Of a stretch of DNA of 30,842 nucleotides, positions 24,286 through 30,842 are shown in pieces (the stretch's first letter is position 1; every line of letters starts with the position of its first letter). A program made the position numbers and the translations under genes. The DNA lies in NCBI GenBank assembly GCA_958370325.1, contig CATXJW010000025.1, positions 1-30,842 of the forward strand, written 5' to 3'. The notes beneath the pieces are model-generated. The model saw nothing but the letters and a program-made list of their open reading frames with translations. It ran no database searches and was not told where the DNA came from. Origin of the DNA: an uncultured Collinsella sp. (GTDB lineage: Bacteria; Actinomycetota; Coriobacteriia; Coriobacteriales; Coriobacteriaceae).

Positions 24286-24366
24286 TACTCTCCAATGAAA
24301 GAACGCCCTGATATAGCGAAATTTTGCCGTTTTGCTGTGTGCGTGCGTACACACTCCACAGGAATT

Positions 24367-24420
24367 CTAAGGGGCCTGCCCCCTTAGCACACGGACTTTG
24401 GAACAAAGTCTAGTGTGTTA
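24367..24420. repeat. Two tandem inverted repeats in the accessory region
   Basis: First hairpin: CTAAGGGG (24367-24374) with CCCCTTAG (24380-24387). Second: GACTTTG (24394-24400) with CAAAGTC (24404-24410), extended by CACAC (24388-24392) with GTGTG (24413-24417). They lie between the foreign gene and an unrecognised remnant and could be an end of a mobile element. Confidence 0.55.
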
Positions 24421-24690
24421 CGCCTTGCCAGAGGTGTACAGGCTCCCGGTATGCACGTACGAAGCAATTGCCATCAATGCGCCATATAAGTGGCGATCAA
24501 GTTCGCATAAAGCGACCTTGATCCCGCAAAACAAAAGGCAGGATACCATCACCACGATGATGCCCTGCCTCTGTTCGTTCCTGTTTACCGTTCCGAGTAT
24601 TCCTTCCGCAGAATTTCCGATAAACAAAAAACGTACCCGAACCCTTTCTCGTAAAGAATCGGGTTCGAGTACGAACTGAATGCTGGAGTA
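24418..24690 (-). pseudogene. Unrecognised membrane-like reading frame, possible remnant
   Basis: A 90-codon open stretch ends at TAA (24420-24418). It contains GIIVVMVSCLLFCGIKVALC and then LYGALMAIASYVHTGSLYT, two likely membrane-spanning stretches. There is no credible start or ribosome site, and the frame runs upstream into the terminator hairpin of the next gene. I do not recognise it. It may be the tail of a gene from the same mobile DNA, or chance. Apart from this frame and the repeats listed, I see nothing in 24231-24743. Confidence 0.25.
24632..24673. repeat. Imperfect inverted repeat (13-bp arms)
   Basis: CGTACCCGAACCC (24632-24644) and GGGTTCGAGTACG (24661-24673) match at 12 of 13 positions around a 16-nt loop. 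The right arm contains GGTTCGAGT, which resembles a tRNA T-arm, but no tRNA is present. Confidence 0.5.
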
Positions 24691-24692
24691 AT

Positions 24693-24735
24693 AAAAACCA
24701 CCACAAAGGTGCCTGTCCCCTTTGTGGTGGTTTTG
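24693..24735 (-). terminator. Strong terminator of the dehydrogenase gene
   Basis: A perfect 16-bp stem (24694-24709 with 24719-24734) and 9-nt loop, ending in TTTTTAT on the - strand, 9 bases beyond the dehydrogenase stop. T residues on the other side too, so it may work in both directions. Confidence 0.88.
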
Positions 24736-24743
24736 GCCTAGAA

Positions 24744-25826
24744 CTAGAGCGTGTGGCCGTAGGCGTTGGCCGTCTTGATGGCAGCGGCGAATTTTTCGTC
24801 CGTGAAGGGCTCGGGGTTTCCCTGCTTCCACTCGTTGGTGGCGTGCGCGTACTCGCACAGGGCCGGGATGTCGGCCTCGGAAAGCCCGACCTGCTCCAGC
24901 GTCACGGGCAGGCCCATCTGCTTGTTGAAGGCGGCGTAGCGCTCAAGGTTCTCGGTATCGCCCGTATAGGCAAACAGCACCAGCACGCCCAGGCTCACGA
25001 CCTCGCCGTGCAAGTAGGTGCCCTCACGCGGAATGCTGCAGGTGGCGTTGTAGAACGCGTGTGCCACGCTCGAGTTGTAGTAGTAATCGTTTTGGTTGGT
25101 CAGGTTCGAGACATAGCCCGTGTTGACCACGATATCGAGCGCGATCTGCTTGACGGCCTCGCTCGACAGGTCCTGGCGCACGTCCTCAAGACCCTGGACG
25201 CCATAGGTAAACAGCGGCTCGGAGCAGGTGTGGGCGAGTGCCAGGCCAAGGCCTGCTGTGTGCTCCAAATTACCGGCGCTCGTGGCGTACTCGACCTCGG
25301 GCTGCTTAGACAGGGCATCGCCCACGCCGGCCCAGAAGTACTCCGCCGGTGCCTCGGCGATGATCTTGGGGTTGATGAAGATGTGCGCTGGGCGGTTGGG
25401 GTACGAATAGCCCTCGAGCGAGCCGTCGTCGTTGTAGACGACGGCAATGGCGGTCGCGGCCGAGCAGTTGGAGCAGATCGTCGGCACCGTAAAGACGATC
25501 TTCTTGAGCTCGATGGCCGCCGTCTTGACGGTGTCGAGTGCCTTGCCGCCGCCGCAGGCAATGAGCACGTCGGCTTCCTGGCAGGCGGGGGAGTTTACGA
25601 CTTTGGCGATATTGGCGCGTGTGCTGTTGGTACCGTAGATGCGCGTCTCCAGAATCTCAACGTCGGTACCTTCCAGCGCAGCTTCGATACCGGGAAGTGC
25701 TGCGGCCAGTGCCCGCTTGCCACCGATGATCGCGACCTTTGTCGCTCCGTACTCGGCCAGCGCGCCGGGCAGCTCGTCAAAGCAGTCCTCGCCGACGGTA
25801 TAGTCGCTCATTCCAATTGTGCGCAT
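24744..25826 (-). CDS. Iron-containing alcohol dehydrogenase family protein (glycerol dehydrogenase-like)
   Basis: The 360-residue protein belongs to the GldA branch of group III (metal-dependent) alcohol dehydrogenases. CGGGKALDT (91-99) binds the NAD pyrophosphate. The metal ligands fit Asp170 (GVGDALSK), His256 (SVAHAFYN) and His273 (LHGEVVSLG), with the GldA-like PTICSNCSAAT segment before them. It probably oxidises glycerol or a related polyol, or reduces the matching ketone; the substrate is not certain. ATG 25826 follows AAGAAGGT. It is a single-gene unit with its own terminator, divergent from ileS. Confidence 0.88.
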   Translation of the reverse strand: MRTIGMSDYTVGEDCFDELPGALAEYGATKVAIIGGKRALAAALPGIEAALEGTDVEILETRIYGTNSTRANIAKVVNSPACQEADVLIACGGGKALDTVKTAAIELKKIVFTVPTICSNCSAATAIAVVYNDDGSLEGYSYPNRPAHIFINPKIIAEAPAEYFWAGVGDALSKQPEVEYATSAGNLEHTAGLGLALAHTCSEPLFTYGVQGLEDVRQDLSSEAVKQIALDIVVNTGYVSNLTNQNDYYYNSSVAHAFYNATCSIPREGTYLHGEVVSLGVLVLFAYTGDTENLERYAAFNKQMGLPVTLEQVGLSEADIPALCEYAHATNEWKQGNPEPFTDEKFAAAIKTANAYGHTL

Positions 25827-25947
25827 AGGTACCTTCTTTCGTGAGATAGAGTGCTTTCAGGTATTTTGCTCCTGTAGATGGTTCACAACTGCGAGAAATT
25901 TCGAACGTATAAAACCAGTGTTGAGGGTTTTTCGCCGGCGCGGAACG

Positions 25948-25959
25948 TGCTAGCATACT
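25948..25959 (+). promoter_or_regulatory. Promoter of the ileS T-box transcript
   Basis: TGCTAGCATACT (25948-25959) offers TAGCAT with an upstream TGC, or CATACT. A T-rich TTTTTC lies 17 bases before TAGCAT and TTCGCC 17 bases before CATACT. The T-box leader begins some 12 bases downstream. Confidence 0.45.
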
Positions 25960-25970
25960 CCGCATAAGCG

Positions 25971-26269
25971 TTGATGGGGACGAGTAGCCGGCCATCCGCA
26001 TGCTACAGAGAGCGGGGAGTGCTGAGAACCCGCGCATGCGACCGATGAAAATCACCCCGGAGCTGCGGTCCCAACGGACGAGCCGCATAGGCACGTCTTA
26101 GTAGACATCGCCGAGATGGTCGTCGATACAGGCCAGCCGAGTAACGGATGCGAGCGCGCTATCACGCGGGCGAGGGCATCTAAGCTGGGTGGTTAAGCGA
26201 AGAGCTTTTGCGGGCTTACAGCCCGTTTTATGGCGCTTCGTCCCAGCTTGTAGGGACGGGCGCTTTTTT
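25971..26269 (+). promoter_or_regulatory. Ile-specific T-box riboswitch with terminator
   Basis: Uncharged tRNA-Ile binding to this leader would allow ileS transcription. Visible parts: the T-box opening GATGGGGACGAGTAG, the AGAGAGC motif with its GCGGG/CCCGC stem, a specifier ATC at 26051-26053 (Ile) in GAAAATCACCCCGGAG, and the antiterminator. In the antiterminator, AAGCTGGG (26182-26189) pairs with CCCAGCTT (26242-26249) and AAGCG (26195-26199) with CGCTT (26234-26238). The bulge contains TGGT (26190-26193), complementary to the ACCA end of tRNA-Ile. The competing terminator pairs 26233-26244 with 26253-26263 and ends in TTTTTT (26264-26269). Confidence 0.92.
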
Positions 26270-26312
26270 GGTGCCCAGAGGGCGTACGCGCCCATGACAA
26301 GAAAGGGGTACC

Positions 26313-29114
26313 GTGGCAAACGAGTACAAGCAGACGATGAATCTGCCCAAGACCGGTTTTCCCATGCGTGCCGGTCTTTCCAAGTCCGAGCCCAAGCGGC
26401 TCAAGGACTGGCAGGACAACAAGGTCTACGAGCAGGTTCTGAAGAAGAACGAGGGTCACAAGAAGTTCGTGCTGCACGACGGCCCTCCGTACGCCAACGG
26501 TCCGATCCACATCGGCCACGCCATGAACAAGATCTCCAAGGACATGATTAACCGCTACTGGATGATGCAGGGCTATGTGGTCCCTTATGTCCCCGGTTGG
26601 GACTGCCATGGTCAGCCGATTGAGCACAAGGTCGAGGAGAAGCTCGGCACCGAGAAGTTCAATCAGACCCCCACGGCCAAGATCCGTGAGCTCTGCAACG
26701 AGTTCGCCGTCGAGAACATCGAGCTGCAGAAGGCCGGCTTCCGTCGTCTGGGCGTGCTCGGCGACTGGGACAACCCCTACCTGACGCTCTATCACCAGCA
26801 TGACGCTGCCGACATCGAGGTCTTCAAGGCCATGTTCGATAAGGGCATGATCTATCGTGGCCACAAGCCGGTTCACTGGTGCAAGCACTGCCACACCGCG
26901 CTGGCCGAGGCCGAGATCGAGTACTCTGACGAGACGAGCCCCTCCATCTTCGTCCGCTTCGAGATGACCTCCAAGCCCGCCGGTCTCGAGAAATTCGACG
27001 GCCCGGTCGACTTCATCATCTGGACGACCACGCCGTGGACCATCCCCTCCGACCAGGCAGTTTCCCTCAAGCCCGGCGCCGCCTATGTCGCCGTTGAGCA
27101 CGAAGGTCGTGCCGAGGTCATGCTCGAGGACCTGGCTCCCAAGTGCTGCGAGGAGTTTGGCTGGGAGTACACCCCGGTCATGGTCGACGGCAAGCCCTAC
27201 GTGGTTCCCGCCGAGACCTTCCACCACATCCACTACAAGCAGCCGATCTTTGACGGCGTCGAGGGCGTGGCGCTGCTGGCCGATTACGTCGGCGTCGACG
27301 ACGGTACCGGTATCGTCCACAACTCGCCCGGCCATGGCGTCGACGACTACTTTGCCTGCCTCAAGGAGGGCATCACCGACATCTGCATGCCGGTCGATGA
27401 CGACGGCAAGTTCTACACCGGTGAGGAGTTTGGTACCGGCGGCCCCTTCAGCGGTATGGATACCGATGAGGCCAACCCGCACATTATCGAGTTCCTGCGC
27501 GAGCGCGGCACCCTGGTTCTCGAGAAGAAGATCACGCACAGCTATCCGCACTGCTGGCGCTGCAAGCACCCGGTGCTCTTCCGTGCTACCGACCAGTGGT
27601 TTGTCTCGATGGACAAGACCGGTTTGCGCGAGCAGGCTGGCAAAGAGGTCCGCGAGAACGTCAAGTGGTATCCGGCCCATGCCGCCAACCGCATTGGTGC
27701 CATGGTCGAGCAGCGTCCCGACTGGTGCATTAGCCGCCAGCGCAACTGGGGCGTGCCAATCCCCAGCTACACCTGCGCCGACTGCGGCGAGAAGGTCATG
27801 AACGACGCCACGCTCGACGCCGTCATCAAGCTCTTCCACGAGAAGGGCTCCGACGCCTGGTTCACCGACGCTCCCGAGAGCTACCTGGGCGAGGCCTGCG
27901 TCTGCCCCAAGTGCGGTGGCCATCACCTCAAGGCCGATAAGGACATTCTTGACGTGTGGTGGGACTCCGGCGTCTCCTGGAAGGCTGTCTGCGAGTATCG
28001 CCCCGAGCTTGAGTACCCGGCGGACGTGTATCTCGAGGGCTCCGACCAGCACCGCGGTTGGTTCCAGAGCTCACTGCTTACCTCGGTGGGTGCCAACGGC
28101 CACGCTCCGTACAAGGCGGTCGTCTCGCAGGGCTTCACGCTCGACGGCCAGGGCCGCAAGATGTCCAAGTCGCTCGGTAACGTCATCGACCCCAACAAGG
28201 TCTGTGACGAGATGGGTGCCGACATCATCCGCCTGTGGGTTGCCTCGGTCGACACCAGCTCCGACGTTTCCATCGACCACGAGATCCTCGCTCGTACGTC
28301 CGATGCCTACCGTCGTTTCCGCAACACGCTGCGCTTCCTGCTCTCCGAGCTCGAGGGTCAGTTTGAGCCCGAGACCGACGGCGTCGCCTTTGCCGACCTG
28401 TTGCCGCTCGACAAGCTCATGGTTGCCCGTCTGACCCAGGTTCAGGCCGAGGTTGACGATGCTTACTCTTGCTACGAGTTCCCGCGTGCCTACCGCGCGC
28501 TCTACGACTTTGTGGTTACCGAGCTCTCCAACGTGTATCTCGACGCCCTGAAGGACCGCCTGTACTGCGAGAAGCCCGGCTCGCTCGAGCGCCGCAGCGC
28601 CCAGACCGTGCTTGCCGAGCTCTTCTCGATGCTCATGCGCGACCTGCAGCCGATCCTGTCCTACACGGTCGACGAGGCCATGGCCTATGCGCCTGCCGGC
28701 TGCGTCGATCACCAGAAGTACGCTGCGCTGCTTGATTGGTATAAGTCGCCCATTACGGTCGACGAGGCCAATGAGTTCGAGGGCGTGCTCGAGGCTTCAC
28801 TCGAGCTCCGTAGCGTCGTGACCAAGGCCCTTGAGGATGCCCGCTCCGCCGGCACCTTCACCAAGAGCCAGCAGGTCCGCGTCAAGGCGGTCGTCCCCGC
28901 CGAGATGTACGCGCTGCTGACCGGCGACAAGGCGGTCGACCTGGCCGAGTTCTACATCGTCTCCGATGTTGAGCTGACCCAGGGCGAGGAGCTCTCCGTT
29001 GCCATCGAGGCTGCCGAGGGCGAGTGCTGCGACCGTTGCTGGAACTACCGCACCACCGTCGGCGAGTACAACGGCCACGCTCATATCTGCAAGCGCTGCG
29101 CTGACGCCTTGTAG
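26313..29114 (+). CDS. ileS: Isoleucine--tRNA ligase
   Basis: IleRS charges tRNA-Ile and edits misactivated valine. The 933-residue class I enzyme has HIGH at 66-69 (PIHIGHA), KMSKS near 616-620, the editing CP1 insert between (WTTTPWTIPSDQA near 231-243), and a C-terminal zinc ribbon with Cys906, 909, 926 and 929. This zinc-bearing short form is the bacterial type usually sensitive to mupirocin, by family knowledge only. GTG 26313 follows GAAAGGGG by 4 bases. It is controlled by the T-box leader. The stop lies in a 14-bp hairpin. Confidence 0.98.
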   Translation: MANEYKQTMNLPKTGFPMRAGLSKSEPKRLKDWQDNKVYEQVLKKNEGHKKFVLHDGPPYANGPIHIGHAMNKISKDMINRYWMMQGYVVPYVPGWDCHGQPIEHKVEEKLGTEKFNQTPTAKIRELCNEFAVENIELQKAGFRRLGVLGDWDNPYLTLYHQHDAADIEVFKAMFDKGMIYRGHKPVHWCKHCHTALAEAEIEYSDETSPSIFVRFEMTSKPAGLEKFDGPVDFIIWTTTPWTIPSDQAVSLKPGAAYVAVEHEGRAEVMLEDLAPKCCEEFGWEYTPVMVDGKPYVVPAETFHHIHYKQPIFDGVEGVALLADYVGVDDGTGIVHNSPGHGVDDYFACLKEGITDICMPVDDDGKFYTGEEFGTGGPFSGMDTDEANPHIIEFLRERGTLVLEKKITHSYPHCWRCKHPVLFRATDQWFVSMDKTGLREQAGKEVRENVKWYPAHAANRIGAMVEQRPDWCISRQRNWGVPIPSYTCADCGEKVMNDATLDAVIKLFHEKGSDAWFTDAPESYLGEACVCPKCGGHHLKADKDILDVWWDSGVSWKAVCEYRPELEYPADVYLEGSDQHRGWFQSSLLTSVGANGHAPYKAVVSQGFTLDGQGRKMSKSLGNVIDPNKVCDEMGADIIRLWVASVDTSSDVSIDHEILARTSDAYRRFRNTLRFLLSELEGQFEPETDGVAFADLLPLDKLMVARLTQVQAEVDDAYSCYEFPRAYRALYDFVVTELSNVYLDALKDRLYCEKPGSLERRSAQTVLAELFSMLMRDLQPILSYTVDEAMAYAPAGCVDHQKYAALLDWYKSPITVDEANEFEGVLEASLELRSVVTKALEDARSAGTFTKSQQVRVKAVVPAEMYALLTGDKAVDLAEFYIVSDVELTQGEELSVAIEAAEGECCDRCWNYRTTVGEYNGHAHICKRCADAL

Positions 29115-29143
29115 TTACGCGGTTTTACCAAACCGCGTAACTA
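29112..29143 (+). terminator. 14-bp hairpin at the ileS stop codon
   Basis: 29112-29125 and 29130-29143 are perfect inverted repeats with loop TACC. The TAG stop of ileS is the first triplet of the stem. No T tract follows, so it may protect the 3' end rather than terminate. Confidence 0.6.
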
Positions 29144-29154
29144 GTTGACGCTGC

Positions 29155-29257
29155 AAACCCGCCAGAGCGGCAATCTGCCTTTCAACTTCGGCGGCATGAC
29201 CAAAAGGTCTATGCCGCCTTGCTTCAAGGCACCTTGCTCGCTCTGGCGGGTTTTCGC
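29155..29257. ncRNA. About 99-nt nearly fully paired hairpin (terminator, palindromic repeat or small RNA)
   Basis: Stems in order from the outside: 29155-29169 with 29239-29253 (15 bp, perfect); 29170-29173 with 29234-29237; TGCCTT 29176-29181 with AAGGCA 29226-29231; GGCGGCAT 29190-29197 with ATGCCGCC 29211-29218; GACC 29198-29201 with GGTC 29206-29209; loop AAAA. Internal loops are 2x2 and 8x7. The outer stem ends in TTTT (29251-29254), so it can act as a terminator for ileS, but it is much longer than needed. It abuts the IS element. Confidence 0.5.
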
Positions 29258-29260
29258 TCA

Positions 29261-29274
29261 TATGACCCAATCCG
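29261..29274 (+). repeat. IS1111-type inverted repeat, transposase 3' side
   Basis: TATGACCCAATCCG, exact reverse complement of 30770-30783. Confidence 0.85.
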
Positions 29275-29537
29275 CTGTCAAGAGCCACAATGGCCCCGCC
29301 GACCGCTTGCAATCGGTCGGCGGGGCCTGCCGTTAACCCGTCCCGGTCCGCCCCCGGCATGTCATCGACGCCTTCGGCTCAGTCTCATATCCGCGGATAC
29401 CGCTCTGGCGGCCCGCAATCCTCTCCTTCGGCGGGGGTTCCCCAAGTCTGTCGAGGCGCATGCGGAGGGCTCCGCGCGCACAGCGAAATAGGGGGTATCC
29501 CCGAAGGCCGCCCGGCTCGCCGGGACGGGGGCTATGT
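29275..29537 (-). ncRNA. Candidate bridge/seek RNA region of the IS element
   Basis: This 263-base non-coding stretch lies between the transposase stop and the inverted repeat, where IS1111 elements encode their guide RNA. It holds a perfect 14-bp hairpin (29292-29305 with 29314-29327, 8-nt loop), the palindrome ATCCGCGGAT (29388-29397) and several G/C-run hairpins. CTCATAT occurs both here (29384-29390) and at the element edge (29257-29263), a possible guide match, though 7 bases may be chance. RNA ends are not defined. Confidence 0.4.
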
Positions 29538-30659
29538 CTATTCCGCGCCCTCCCGGCACATCATGCCGAGGGCCCAAAGCCACCTCACGAGCTCGGCCGC
29601 GGTGGCCGCGTTGGCCTTCGCCGCGGGCATGCCGCGGGCGAGCATCTCCTCGCGCCGCCGCAGGAGCCGCTCGGACCCCTTCCTCCCGTGCATCCTTATC
29701 TCGAGGGGCACGCCCGTGTCCCTTGGCATGAGCTTCGGCTGGTGCCGTGCCGCGGCGTAGCACCATGAACCCTCAACGGCCAGCTTCCTCACGAGCGCGT
29801 TGCCCGCACCGCTGATGCCTCCGAGCCGCACGGAGTCGCCACTCGACCTCTGACTCGGCGCGAGGCCGAAATAGGCCGTGACCTGCCTTCCGGAACGGAA
29901 CCTCGTGAAGTCGCCGACCTCGGCCGAGAAGGCTGCGGCCAGCGCGAAGGCGCAGCCCTTGATCGACTGGAGGGCGGCCACCTCCGCGGCGATCGGGCTG
30001 GCATCCACGGCGGCCCTGTACTCGGAGAGCAGGTCCGCCCGGGCCTCCGCCGCGGCCTCGACCTCGTTCCTCAGGGCGGCGAGCGTCCGAACCCCGCCAT
30101 CGTCCTCCGGCCTGACCTTGTCGAGCCACCTCAGGAAGTCGTAGGTCCAGTACTTCCTCGGGTTGCCGGCGGGCGTGGTGCCGCCGTAGACGAACCCCCG
30201 CTTTGCGAGGAAGGCGAGCAGCCGCTGCTTGGCGGTCGCCAGGCGCGCGGTCGCCCCGTCGTAGGCGCCGGCGAGGTCCCTGATGCCTTCGACCTCGGGG
30301 GAGGGGACCCATATGGGGGAGATGTCGTGGGCGAGTATCGCCTTGGCCATCCTGGCGGCGTCGTTCCTGTCGTTCTTGGAGGCCGAGTCGGCGGCCGACC
30401 TGGGGATCTTCGAGACCGCGGCGACGACGCACTCGACGCCGAGCCCGGCGAGCTCCCTTTGCGGGGCGAAGCCGAGGTAGCCGCTCTCGTAGGCCGCGAG
30501 CGACGGCCCGGGGAACCCATCCATCCACCCGGCGATCTCGCCCCAGGGGTTGCCGGGGAACCTCCTCGCCACGGCCTCGCCGGTGTCCGCGTCGAGGGCG
30601 CAGACGGTGGTCGACCTCAGGTGGACGTCCATCCCGAACGCGGTAGAATACTTTGGCAT
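29538..30659 (-). CDS. IS110 family transposase (DEDD recombinase)
   Basis: The 373-residue protein has the two IS110 domains. The N-terminal RuvC-like DEDD domain shows Asp11 (GMDVH), Glu58 (AYESGYLGF), and Asp97/Asp100 in SKNDRNDAARMA. The C-terminal Tnp20 domain shows LQSIKGCAFALAAAFSAEVG, FRSGRQVTAYFGLAPSQ, and the serine-bearing SQRSSGDSVRLGGISGAGNA (269-288), where the family's conserved serine lies. ATG 30659 follows GGGAGG by 5 bases. No frameshift or missing key residue is seen, so it may be active. Its Gly/Arg-rich, high-GC codon use suits a Coriobacterial host. Confidence 0.95.
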   Translation of the reverse strand: MPKYSTAFGMDVHLRSTTVCALDADTGEAVARRFPGNPWGEIAGWMDGFPGPSLAAYESGYLGFAPQRELAGLGVECVVAAVSKIPRSAADSASKNDRNDAARMAKAILAHDISPIWVPSPEVEGIRDLAGAYDGATARLATAKQRLLAFLAKRGFVYGGTTPAGNPRKYWTYDFLRWLDKVRPEDDGGVRTLAALRNEVEAAAEARADLLSEYRAAVDASPIAAEVAALQSIKGCAFALAAAFSAEVGDFTRFRSGRQVTAYFGLAPSQRSSGDSVRLGGISGAGNALVRKLAVEGSWCYAAARHQPKLMPRDTGVPLEIRMHGRKGSERLLRRREEMLARGMPAAKANAATAAELVRWLWALGMMCREGAE

Positions 30660-30769
30660 GGGAGCCTCCCAACCTCGTTGCGGCGCGGCTGCGCCTATGG
30701 CACTTCAACATCATTGTCGCAGCCCCGACCCGCGGTCACGAGCGGGGGCTCCTATCTTTTTAGTGCCCT

Positions 30770-30783
30770 CGGATTGGGTCATA
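30770..30783 (-). repeat. IS1111-type inverted repeat, transposase 5' side
   Basis: CGGATTGGGTCATA, exact reverse complement of 29261-29274. Confidence 0.85.
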
Positions 30784-30789
30784 GTGTCT

Positions 30790-30830
30790 GTCGTTGCCAA
30801 AACATCGACGTTGTGGCAGATGCCAACGAC
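30790..30830. repeat. Inverted repeat just outside the IS element
   Basis: GTCGTTG (30790-30796) pairs with CAACGAC (30824-30830). An overlapping alternative inner pairing is GCCA (30796-30799) with TGGC (30814-30817). It lies 6 bases outside the IS repeat, at the window edge. Confidence 0.4.
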
Positions 30831-30842
30831 TACTCCCTTTAT

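Larger units (their letters stand above)
29261..30783 (-). mobile_element. IS110-family insertion sequence, IS1111 type, apparently intact
   Basis: A DEDD transposase is enclosed by 14-bp perfect inverted repeats. Classical IS110 elements lack such repeats; subterminal repeats of this size define the IS1111 group. The exact outer ends are probably a few bases beyond each repeat and cannot be fixed from one copy. The non-coding part downstream of the transposase (about 277 bases) is longer than the upstream part (about 124 bases). The upstream part contains a GC-rich inverted repeat near 30720-30750 followed by a T run, on the + strand. IS1111 elements recombine through a circular intermediate and are guided by an element-encoded RNA. 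Confidence 0.85.

Noticed and set aside
24661..24673. tRNA T-arm-like GGTTCGAGT
   Set aside because: No anticodon arm or acceptor stem around it; it is one arm of an inverted repeat.
24398..24679. A 93-codon + strand frame in the accessory gap
   Set aside because: No ribosome site, it starts inside an inverted repeat, and the composition is not protein-like.
1..30842. CRISPR array or multi-gene defence system
   Set aside because: No regularly spaced direct repeats and no cas, restriction, toxin-antitoxin or retron genes were seen on either strand.

Overview
The window is GC-rich, densely coded chromosomal DNA. It looks like a member of the Coriobacteriia (Actinomycetota), most likely a gut Collinsella or close relative. 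That assignment is an inference from the GC-rich codon use and a housekeeping block that mixes Firmicutes-like order (Asp23, YloV, recG ... plsX, acpP, rnc, smc, ftsY, ffh) with high GC. It was not tested by any search.

Layout. 1-90: 3' part of a tRNA-Asn gene and its terminator. 248-15114: one long co-directional core block on the + strand: Asp23/Gls24 protein, DAK2/YloV (FakA-like), recG, rsmD, coaD, a coiled-coil protein, YceD/DUF177, rpmF, plsX, acpP, rnc, smc, ftsY, ffh. Spacings are short and several genes overlap by 1 to 17 bases. Together they cover envelope stress and fatty-acid activation, replication-fork repair, rRNA methylation, CoA and phospholipid precursor synthesis, RNA processing, chromosome condensation and SRP-dependent membrane targeting. 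15235-15999 (-): a DUF134 regulator fused to a NifX/NifB-type domain, with a pair of near-identical palindromes bracketing its promoter. 16166-20041 (+): thyA-folA, a SpoU-type RNA methyltransferase and a MATE transporter. These converge on cobO (-). ftsH and a DUF523 gene follow on +.

23050-24740 is an accessory scar. It holds the tail of a probable serine recombinase, the C-terminus of an IS3-family transposase that has lost its catalytic Glu, an AT-rich peptidase S51 gene that looks foreign, several strong inverted repeats, and an unrecognised membrane-like remnant. A GldA-type iron-containing dehydrogenase (-) follows. Divergent from it is ileS, preceded by a complete transcriptional T-box leader with an ATC (Ile) specifier and a TGGT antiterminator bulge.

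The end of the window (29112-30842) is the most unusual part. Two nested hairpins follow ileS; the second is a roughly 99-nt, almost fully paired structure. Next to it lies an apparently intact IS110-family element of the IS1111 type, with 14-bp perfect subterminal inverted repeats at 29261-29274 and 30770-30783, a DEDD transposase, and a long structured non-coding stretch downstream of the transposase. IS1111 elements are known to encode their target-guiding RNA in that position. I found no CRISPR array and no wholly new multi-gene defence system.
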